This document shows positions 55,946 to 64,000 of a DNA stretch of 64,000 nt, one piece after another. The first letter of the stretch is position 1. Each line of letters starts with the position of its first letter. This DNA comes from Effrenium voratum. Taxonomy: Eukaryota > Sar > Dinophyceae > Suessiales > Symbiodiniaceae. A program made the position numbers and the translations under genes. The stretch is taken from the NCBI GenBank assembly GCA_963377175.1, contig CAUJNA010003316.1:1441501-1505500 (forward strand), written 5' to 3'. Below the pieces are notes generated by a model. It did not search any database. It was not told the origin of the DNA and was given only the letters and a program-made list of their open reading frames with translations.

Positions 55946-58185
55946 TCCGGCACGTGAGTTGGAACTTTTCGCTATACCCAGCGCAGGCTCGGGGGCAAAG
56001 TCCCACCCTTCAAACCGCAGCTTGCGGTTTGCTTTTTCGGCAGCAGCCTGTTCTGGCTGGTTCAACTCTAAAGCTGCAGGAACGTTAGCAAGCATAACAA
56101 GTGGAATGATCCTTTTTCCCGACGAGCGGGCTCCTTTAGTGGTTCCCGCCAAGCCACCAGAGAAACTTCTTCCAACCAGGTCGCAAACCAACCAGAAGCG
56201 CGAATTGGATCGGCCGAACAAGCGCAGTCTGAAGGCCCCAAAGATGTCGCAAGTTGTGCAACGTGTTTACTCACAACAGCGCTTGGATGGTTGTTCCAGT
56301 TACGAACAGGAATGGCGCATTTTGGTGAAATTGGACTCACCATGTGATTCTGGCATCGGTTGTCTGCAAGGAGCGTTTCTCTGGACAGTTTTGCCACGCA
56401 TCGCAACGGGATTTCTTGGTAGGTTGAGTCCAGTTCTAGGAGCGGCCTGGGGCGTTCAACGTGGTGTTTTCCCGGGGCCCACTGCGGATTACGGATAGGA
56501 ATCTGGGACCCCATGTTGAACAAACACATGCAAATTTGCGAGGTGACAAAGAGGATGCTGCTGACGTGTCACGTGGCAGGCGCCTGGAGGAGAGTTTGTT
56601 CTTGGAAACTTGTCCTGAATGAAATGTGATGAGGTCAGCATTGCTTCAGTCAAAGCTGCAGCCGAACGGGACGCGACGTTGCTCAAGAATACCGGGGGGT
56701 GCATTTGGCAGGGGGGGGTGGGGAGTCTAGAGCAAGAACCTTCTAGCCACATCTAGCCAGTGGCCCAAAAGTCGTTCCAAGACGGATGACCGGCTTGTTT
56801 CTGGGGACGGGCGTATGAGCATCTCATCACACAACGGCCAGCCGACGAGCAAACGGGCGGTCTTCCACAGTTTGCCATATCAACTTGTCCACCAGGAATC
56901 ACACTGATTTCCCGCAGGTCGGGGCGCATGTCGCTCGTGGTACCTTTTCAGGGCGATGTTGCTTGAAGGCCTCCGCGTCCGTCGGGCTTTTCAGACCTTT
57001 CCGGCACACATTGGCAGAGGAACTCGCACGTTAGGTTGCCCAGTGTCTTGACAGCCCGCAGCCTGTTTGTGAGGGGCGTGGTGGCTTTTGCCCAGATCTT
57101 TGTCCCATCCAGCCGGACTATGTCCATCCAGCTAGGTTGTCCTGACCTTGTGGGTTGCTTTCCGCCCAGCAGCTAGGCCAACGATCTGTCCGGAACAATA
57201 CCGACTTGGCGCAAGGCTCTTCGGGACGGTTCTGCGCCAACCTGGCTGTGTCACACTCACGTGCACTGGTAGTTGACAAACGTGGTGGCCTGCAAGCTCC
57301 TCTATTGTGAAAGTGGCCACCACCTGTGGGTGCTAGCCCTCTTCTCTTCACCGGATGCTTCGCAACACAGAGCTTCCGCGGAATTCCTGCAAGCTGCGCA
57401 CGAGCATTCAGGGGACACACGTTGGGATGCCAGTTCAAAGTAGGAGGCCCAGATTTCTTAAACTGGCCAGTATCACCCTGCTCGACTGCTGCACGCCACA
57501 TGGGAGCTTCGTCCGGATCATGAGATGTTGCATCCCGGTGCACGCGTTGCGGCAGGAGATGCCTTTTCCATTTTTGTCTTTGAGCTGGCTTCTTTGAGAT
57601 GCGGGCGGAAGTAAGCCGCAAGGCATTGATGCTATCAACTTTGTGTTTGCTCACAAACAAGCAGAGCGCGTCAAAGTCGCTTCTTGAAGCCGACTCTTGG
57701 ATCAGAGCCATCCCGATGTTCACCATCCACTGGCTGCGGCTTCAGGGCCGCGAGCCCGAGAAACGTCGAGCGAAGCTCGGACTGAGATCTCGCCCGATTC
57801 AGAGAGCATTTCCGGACGAACTGCTCTGCCAGTTGTTCATCCCGGCCGGGATGATCTAGAGGGCTTTCCTTTGTTTGGGCGACACAGAAAAACTCGTGCA
57901 GTGCAATGAGCAAACGCAGAGCTCGCAAGCTTCGGCCTCCTTGTTCCACGATGCGAAAACGTGGTATGCGTAGATTGCGTGACTTTTGCTTCACCATGTT
58001 TCAGACGCTGACTCATCATTTGGCCCACAAACATTGAGTCAAATAAACCCCTTTGAGACATGATGGAAGTCTGCACACATCGGAACGTGCCTTTGCTCAA
58101 CAGTGCTGTTGCATGCGGCAGGGCAATCTAGCCCAAGCCTTCAAAAGAAGTGTCAGAGACAGCCCGGGCCCTGACATATCCTGTA
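55946..58185 (+). other. Unit 6 3' flank and modules
   Basis: A single 3' flank (no triplication), then GGCAGGCGCCTGGAGGAGAG, AGCCAGTGGCCC, GACGGTTCTGCGCC, GGATGCCAGTTCAAAGT-type and GAAACGTCGAGCGAAGCTCGG modules. No CDS. Confidence 0.65.
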
Positions 58186-58415
58186 CTCCAAGAACCCTGT
58201 ATGTTTTAAGGTTCTCGACAATTCCTGTTGTTTGCCAGAAAACCATTTTTTAGCATACAAGCGTACGGGTTTGGTATAGGTTTTGTATGGTTTTTATACG
58301 GTTGTTAAAAGCCGTAAAACGAAGTTTTTCGTTGGAACACCGTGTTTTTGGTAAGCAACAGGTTCAAAACCAGGTTTTTTGTTTGCGCCCTTCTTTTTGT
58401 TGAAGGTTCTTGGAG
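58186..58415. mobile_element. 230-bp TA-flanked MITE, copy 2
   Basis: CTCCAAGAACC ... GGTTCTTGGAG, a perfect 11-bp terminal inverted repeat, flanked by TA on each side. Same insertion site as copy 1, so it was inserted before units 5 and 6 separated. Confidence 0.8.
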
Positions 58416-59359
58416 TAGAGGGTAAATGTTCAGAGGCAGTGCAGTCGAGCTTTCTGCGATCCATTGCTTTCAACACTTGATCCGATTACCAGCGAAAAAA
58501 GGCGCGGTCTCCTTGGAAATGCAGGTCCTCGGAACATGGAACACGTCGAGGACAAAGCCTCAGGTAGGGATTGCTTGGGTCGACAAGTTTTTGGGCACAA
58601 GGGTTGCAACTACTGCAGCGTTTCCTTGGAGTTTGTTTATGGATCCGATACGCACGATAGTCAGGCCAGACCTGTTGAGGTTTCCTTTTACTCTTCTCCT
58701 TGGAGGGGTGTCGCTTTCGAATCAACCACCAAACCCGACAGATCGCAGAAGCCAACTTGCAATGGATCAGCAACTTCACTGCAAGCACACCACAGGAACG
58801 CGAACCGGAGCAACAGTGTTTGGTCAAAAAGTTGGTGGCGCACTTCTAGGCAAGGACGAAAGCCCCATTCAGAAGCAAGATGTGGGCTGTTGGCTCGCAA
58901 CCTTTGTCAGGTTGGGAAACCAAAGGAAAAGAAGGTGATACTTTGGCCAGCAAAAGGCACCCCGAGCAGTGGTTGGTTTTGGCTTGGCTTTCTGCATTTT
59001 CCTGTAATCCTATTCAGGGTTCCCAATTTGATACCGACATGCCAAGACTGTCTCCTTTCCAGCCTCAAGTGGGCCTCCCCCAGTGGGACTTGGAACCCGT
59101 GGACACAGGGTGAACAGGGTGCTCAAAGTCAACAGGGTGCTTGAAGGTGACAACACTCCTGCACCAGTTTGGCTGGACGAAGCCTCTCGAACTTGCGAGC
59201 CAAAAGCTGAGAGCGATACGGAACAGTCACAAACTCCCTGATTAAAGACATGCGTCAAGCAGGCAAGTTTGAGAGCACTGCCTTGAAAGTGTCTGACTGC
59301 CAGCGCCGTAACACCTCTTGGGACTAGCCTGAACTGACAGAAAAGCAGCAACATCGGTC

Positions 59360-59741
59360 ATGTCCTCGAGCAACTTGGATGAGGCATCATGCTTGTGCGT
59401 TTCAATGCGGTGTGTGGGTATGACTTCTGCAAGTATTGCCCACACAACTTCGTTCACCTCCTTGGTCCATGCTGGCAATCGTGAACTTCGTGAACAAGGA
59501 GGAGTGTGCAGACTGCTGGGCTCGGAGCAAGAAGCTCACGGCGGCGGGAGAGATGAAGGGTGTACGACCAGCCACCCACCACGGGCTGGAGAGAAATTTG
59601 GTGGATTACCTCTCTCGAGCCAAAGGCAGCAGTCAGATCATCACAAGGCCCCCCCTGGTGTTTGACCGGGGGAACTCGATCTCCTTGGCTCAGGCAAGCC
59701 ACTCGCTTGAGCTAGAGTTCATGCGCAAGAGGCTTGCATAG
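59360..59741 (+). pseudogene. Mei2-like ORF, array copy 7, broken (subfamily B)
   Basis: The start ATG and the upstream block (TGACTGCCAGCGCC, CTAGCCTGAACTGACAG) are present. The segment for strand 1 and helix 1 is deleted just after DEA, and one C is missing at 59,460 (CACCTCCTTGG against CACCTCCCTTGG), shifting the frame. The right frame resumes at LAIVNFVNKEECADCW and runs through RPATHHGLERNLVDY and PPLVF. It then diverges (SHSLELEFMRKRLA, stop 59,741), losing the last 30-35 residues. The array ends here. Confidence 0.75.
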
Positions 59742-60606
59742 ACAGATCCATTTGGATCTTTCAAAGTCGACAGCCGCTTGGCACCCATCGACCTTTGCGC
59801 AGGTGCAGCTAGACGTCACGTACATGTTTGAACTTCAGCTTTTCGCTGACCCAATCACTCGCGAGCAATGTCCAAGTCTCTCAAGTAGGTTGGAACTTGC
59901 TTCCCGAACAAGCCGTGCCGGAGAAGATGCATTCGCAAGCGACGAGGCAAACATGGATAATGGTCAGATGCCAAAGATGCTTGGTTCGGCCCATCGGTGT
60001 GCTCAACCACCGCTGCGCGCAGGCGCAGGGGATGACTTCATGTGGTTTCAATAGCTGCTGCCCGGAAAGCCTGCCTTGAAGCTCAGGAGTTCTCTTTAAG
60101 CCCAAAAGGGTTGTTTGGGCTGGCGCAGCTTGCGCGGCTGGCGCATAGATTGCCGGATGTCGCTGGCGTCCAGGCTTTTCAACTTCGAGCCGCAGTGAAT
60201 CGCCCGACTGCATCAGCAAGAGAGTCTCAAAGTGTCCAAATGTCAGGCCGCAGCAAATGCCATTGGGCGGACGTGTGCAGATCTGCAAACCGCGTTCAGC
60301 GACGAAAAGGGCCCCGTGCTTTCTGGATTTTTCGGTTGCCGGGGCGCTTCACCCTTTCAGGTTTTTGCCTTGGCAAGGGAAATGTCCCTTTATAACCAGG
60401 CTCCCGCCTGCTGCCGCCGACCCTCGGCGCATGAAGGGAAATGTCACAAGGACCGGTCCTGAAACACGTCCGCAAACCCAGGGACCACTTATAAGATTTT
60501 CTACGACCACAAACAAGGATTAACGGAAAAGTCAGAAATATGGCAGCTAGTCCGTTAATTGCCGCTTGGGCCGGCTTGCGCCCAAGTCACTTCGAGTTGG
60601 CCCGGG
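59742..60606. other. No gene recognised, array edge
   Basis: Unique-looking sequence beyond the last unit. Overlapping + frames (60042-60395, 60257-60523) and a minus frame (59881-60288) have no domain. GGACCGGTCCTGAAACACG at 60,451 recurs in part at 60,869. Confidence 0.4.
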
Positions 60607-60745
60607 ATTTTATCAAGGCCGATGGCCATTTTATCAAGGCCAATGGCCATTTTGTCAAGGCGGCCAGCCATTTTGTCAAGGCCAACGGCCATTTTATCAA
60701 GACCAATGGCCGTTTTATCAAGGCCGATGGCCGTTTTATCAAGGG
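60607..60745 (+). repeat. Seven-copy 21-bp tandem repeat
   Basis: Units ATTTTATCAAGGCCGATGGCC start at 60,607, 60,628, 60,649, 60,670, 60,691, 60,712 and 60,733. In the frame of ATG 60,540 it reads as a seven-residue repeat GHFIKAD in a 78-residue ORF. All three frames are open, so this alone does not show coding. Confidence 0.9.
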
Positions 60746-60984
60746 GAGCTTTGGCGGGTCTTCAAGGCCAGGTTAGGGTCTAGGACCTAGGTTTTAGGGT
60801 AATAAAACGTCCGTCAAACCGCACGGGCCGGCTCGCGCCCCGTCGGTGCCCCGGAGTTGGGACCCTGTCCGGTCCTGAAACACGGGTGCTAGTCCGGAAA
60901 CAGCGACACTGGAGGAAACAGGTGTCTGGAGCTGTTTGGGTTCTGCAGCGGTTTGAAGCCAGCGGTCACACCAGGGACCGGCTT

Positions 60985-61160
60985 GGACCAGTCCTGGGAC
61001 CAGTCCCAGGACCAGTCCCAGGACCGGTCCCAGGACCGGTTCTGTGGGACCGGTCCAGGACTCATCGACTGGGACCTGGGTCCCAGGACCGGTCCTGAGA
61101 CCAGTCCCAGGACGGACCGGTCCCAGGACCGGTGTTGGCTGACCTGGGACCGGTCCCGGG
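60985..61160. repeat. Palindromic GGACCGGTCC / GGACCAGTCC array
   Basis: About 14 units of 11-14 bp (CCAGGACCGGTCC, GGGACCAGTCCCAGGA). GGGACCGGTCCC is its own reverse complement, so both strands look alike and stems can form. It reads as a Gly-Pro-Val or Gln-Asp-Arg-Ser repeat in different frames. Confidence 0.9.
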
Positions 61161-62885
61161 ATATCCTGGCAATCCACTTTTCGTGCTTTCGGGCGTTCCT
61201 TCCAGGGACAATCATTGATTCCAATCACTTCCAGTTGCATCCCACGCCGGTCCCCTCTGCAGGAGGCTGGGACGGGAGGCAGAGGGTCGGCGGATTTTCC
61301 CTTGCCAATCTAAGTTTGGCAAAGGAGCCTGACATGGCACCTGGAAGATCAGTTTCCTCTTGGAGGGACCCCCCCGTCAAGTGCCCTGGCAACGTGTGAG
61401 GCACTTGAACACTAAAAACCGGAGGGCCTCGAGCGGCTCTGAGAGGCGCGACTCATCCAGCGGCCTTTTCCGAGAGTTGTTTTTGCATTTGGCATGTTCT
61501 AACTGCGGTTGCGCATTGTTGTGCTTGCATTGCTGATCAATTCCCTGGTGTCGCACATGGGATTTTTGTTCCTCTCAACTGAACATCGCTTGCTACTAAG
61601 AGGAATTCCCAGGCAGGGGCTTGGGATTGGCATGAGGCCCGCCATGCTGTCTGGCACCTGAACCCGCATGGCTCGGGGGAGGGCACATGTTTCCTTCTCC
61701 CACACAATCCATGTACGTAATGTTCGCCAACATTTGGCCTGTTTGGAAGGTAAATGGGTAAATGTTGCATACATGAATTGTTTGTGCTTTCTTGTTGACA
61801 TACGCTTTTCCAATTTGGGTCCACATCGCCGGTCTAGGTTGCAACCCCTTCTTGTACTGGTTGCTCGCCCATGCGGAGTAGAACAGGTTTAGGGGAAAAA
61901 GTTGCCAGGTGAAGCTCAGTCGCCCCCCCCCCCCCGCGCTTTCAGGCCCTTTTCTCTCTCAGGACATCCACCTCTCAGGCACTCCGTTGGTGGCAAACGA
62001 AAGGTTCAGGCTCTTGCTCCGTAAGCCGGCAAGTTGGACCCCCCAAAACCCAGCACCCCAAGCCCCCCAAACACACCGAGCTTGGAAGAAAAGGGACAGT
62101 CATATCCCAGTTGCCCAGTGGTGCTCTGTTTTCCTTTTTTTGGGGAAGGCTTCCCAAAAAAAGTCCACCAACCAAGAAGGATGGATTCCGATGTTTTTCT
62201 TCCCCCTGGAAATCCGCTGGGCATCTGAGATATGGCTGGCTCAAGAAAGTGGTGCTCCAAAATGGCACCTTGGATGACACCGAGGGCTGAAACCTGCGGT
62301 TTGGCCGTGGCTCTTTAGTCTTGAGCCACACCCAAATGGACCCTTTAAAGTCAACCAACCAACAAAGCATGCCCCTTTTTTTTCCCCCTGGCCACTGGGC
62401 ATCTGAGACATAGACCCCTTTTTTGGCCAGCGCGTTTGGCCTTCCAGGCAGCCGGCCCAGCTTCCTGGTGCCTGGCGTCGCCGCTCCCGCAGGGATTTGT
62501 GTCTTTCTGGTTTTGGGGGGTGCAACTCGCAGGTGACGACGCCTGACTTTTGACGTCCTGAGTTCAGTTGACCTACCTTCCTACTTCTGACTTTGTTGAC
62601 TTCCAACTTCCGGTTACTAGTCACTAGATGGGGACGACCATTCTAGTGACAAACAACAAGTTTGGACTTTGTTCGGGCAACCTACTCAGGAAGTGAGGCG
62701 TTTCAATGCGAGCTCCAATTATTCTTTCAGCTTTTTAAGTGATTGACTTGTTTGCAGATTGACCACTTGTAGATGGGCGTGTTTGACTTCATTTGAATGG
62801 CCATGTGACGATGGGCAAAGGGCCACACCCCTGGCGGCAATCGATGGTTCCTTCTGGCACGGGTTGCATTTGAGATCAAGCAGAA
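61161..62885. other. No gene recognised
   Basis: Single-copy sequence. Overlapping frames on both strands up to 148 codons, none with a domain. A C14 run at 61,922-61,935. Confidence 0.4.
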
Positions 62886-62996
62886 AACCATTCTAGGGGT
62901 ACCTTCCCCATTCTTTCCAGGAAACCCAGGGAAAACGGCCGGTTTTTGGACAGAACTATGGTTGAAAAGAATGGGGAATCAGCCCCTAGAACCATG
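62886..62996. mobile_element. Short hairpin (MITE-like) element, copy 2
   Basis: Left arm CCATTCTAGGGGTACCTTCC and right arm GGGGAATCAGCCCCTAGAAC are imperfect reverse complements, with the inner palindrome AAAACGGCCGGTTTTT. Same layout as 36,582-36,703. Confidence 0.7.
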
Positions 62997-64000
62997 GGTG
63001 TCCGTGTTTCATGGCCTGTGGGCAAGTTAAAAATGTGGCGGTTTCATGGGTGTGTCTTGTTGAGCCCCCCCTAGGCTAGGGGAAACATGGGGAAACCCTT
63101 GGTCCGAGACAAAGAGCTTCTATTTGCATTAACTAACAGTTCCAAACAAGCAACGAGCAGACACCCCGAAGAACAACAACAGCGCCACCTCGATCCGACG
63201 ATTCGACAGACCCACCGATGCGTTGTTTCTATGCTTTTCTTTTGGGAAGCAACATTGTCTTTGGGCGGGGTGCCAATGGCCATTTCCCTTTGCAGTCAAC
63301 GATGTAAACTCACAGCTTACCTCATGCAAAACGGGGTTGACCTTTCGAGAGACTCAGAGGCTCTATTTGTGGTAGCGGGGGTCAAGGGGTAAATCGCAAA
63401 AACACAGCAACATGGGTGAGAGTCAAAATAGGCGACTGCGAAACTGCCTGGGTTCCGTTCGAATACCTTTCAATTCCAAAAGGCGCGACATCTCCAAGAA
63501 GTGTTTGTCCTGCGACGGGTTTCTCTCCAAAAGGGGAACTAGGCAAATGCGGCAAGAGGCGGTTCCCGTTTTGGTCCCCCAAAACAAATGACCCATGCTG
63601 CCTTTTTTTGTAAATTCCGCAGAAGCCTTCTGAAGGGTGCTTCGGCCCCTTTCTTTTTGCATGGTCATTTGGGTGTGGCTCAAAATTAAAGAGCTACGGT
63701 TACGCAGGTTTCAGTCTTTGGTTTCATCTACCAAGGTGCCATGTTGGTACCACTTGTTTGAGCCACAGCCATTTGGGTGCGTCCAAAAATAGGGGACTTG
63801 CCAAATGCTGGTTTTCCGTCGGTTTTCCTTTGAACTAAGCCCAAAAGAAGGCACGTATCCGACACACGTCCACGTTCTAGCTCAAGAAAGAGGGATCATT
63901 CGCATTTCGACAATGCCGATCATTAGGAACAATGTGAAACCACGGGGTTGAAAAGCTTTTGGCGCATAAGAACGCTTCTGCGGACCTTGGTGGGCTTAGC
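62997..64000. other. No gene recognised
   Basis: Unique-looking sequence to the window end. The longest frames are 101 codons on + and 86 on -. No RNA gene seen. Confidence 0.4.

Larger units (their letters stand above)
14800..59760 (+). repeat. Tandem array of about seven composite units, each with one Mei2-like ORF
   Basis: Modules recur in one order: 5' block (TGACTGCCAGCGCC, CTAGCCTGAGCTGACAG); Mei2-like ORF; 3' flank (GGAACTTTTCGCTATACCC to TAGTCTCTGAAACTTGTC); TTCTGCGCCGACCT; GGATGCCAGTTCAAAGC; GAAGCTGATCGGGAAG; GAGCGAAGCTCGG with TTCATCCCGACAGAGATC; GAAATCTGTACACATC; CCTCGGAACATGGAACA; GCAGGCCTGGACCCTAAC; CTTTGACACGTGCTCCACAA; ACCATTGGTCCACGGGTCAA; then the next 5' block. Unit starts are near 14.8, 20.7, 31.7, 41.0, 49.6, 55.3 and 59.2 kb. 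Not every unit has every module. All are on the + strand. Spacing varies from 4 to 11 kb because other repeats are inserted. Unidirectional tandem arrays are usual for dinoflagellate genes; calling this a gene array rather than a giant satellite is inference. Confidence 0.8.

Noticed and set aside
54670..58938. Duplicated + frames beginning MFRGSAVELSAIHCF
   Set aside because: A second frame over the same bases is equally conserved and the related sequence at 30.5 and 36.1 kb is closed; recent duplication explains it.
63448..63470. tRNA B-box-like GTTCGAATACC
   Set aside because: No A-box at the right distance and no cloverleaf could be drawn.

Overview
This is eukaryotic nuclear DNA, most likely from a dinoflagellate or a similar alga. 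Four things point there. The main part is not AT-rich and is mostly non-coding, full of simple repeats. A unidirectional tandem gene array runs through it. The arrayed gene looks like a small Mei2-type RRM protein, a family expanded in dinoflagellates. A few sites resemble the dinoflagellate spliced leader. The host call is inference. No rRNA, tRNA or CRISPR array was recognised.

Layout. (1) 1-5.8 kb is strikingly AT-rich and is the right-hand part of an integrated Polinton-like/virophage-like DNA virus. In order it carries the C-terminal part of a family B DNA polymerase, an SF1 helicase with a C-terminal zinc-binding tail, a DDE (retroviral-type) integrase, and three small Cys-rich genes, each behind the same promoter-like block. 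Nearly every gene is broken by frameshifts, many of them at homopolymers. (2) 5.8-14.7 kb is GC-richer host DNA with no recognisable gene. It holds GGTT, CAT, GGTTAG, G/T and TG simple-repeat arrays. (3) 14.8-59.8 kb is a head-to-tail array of about seven composite units, each carrying one Mei2-like ORF followed by the same long series of conserved non-coding modules in the same order. Six ORFs are intact and the seventh is broken. (4) 59.8-64 kb is mostly single-copy, with a 21-bp tandem repeat, a palindromic GGACCGGTCC array and a short hairpin element.

Aligning the array units by eye exposes insertions: where one unit is interrupted and another is not, the extra DNA has terminal inverted repeats and sometimes a target-site duplication. 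This reveals several apparently non-autonomous elements: a 1.87-kb element filled with mirror-image TAGTATTCC arrays, a 1.7-kb element with related termini, a 0.6-kb element, a 0.23-kb TA-flanked MITE, a 0.12-kb hairpin, and a ~0.77-kb foldback rich in G/C runs. Other units are enlarged by a 41-bp minisatellite that runs straight into a 0.9-kb GATA tract. The array therefore works as a natural record of duplication and insertion around a small RNA-binding-protein gene family. All alignments were made by eye, so identities and boundaries are approximate.
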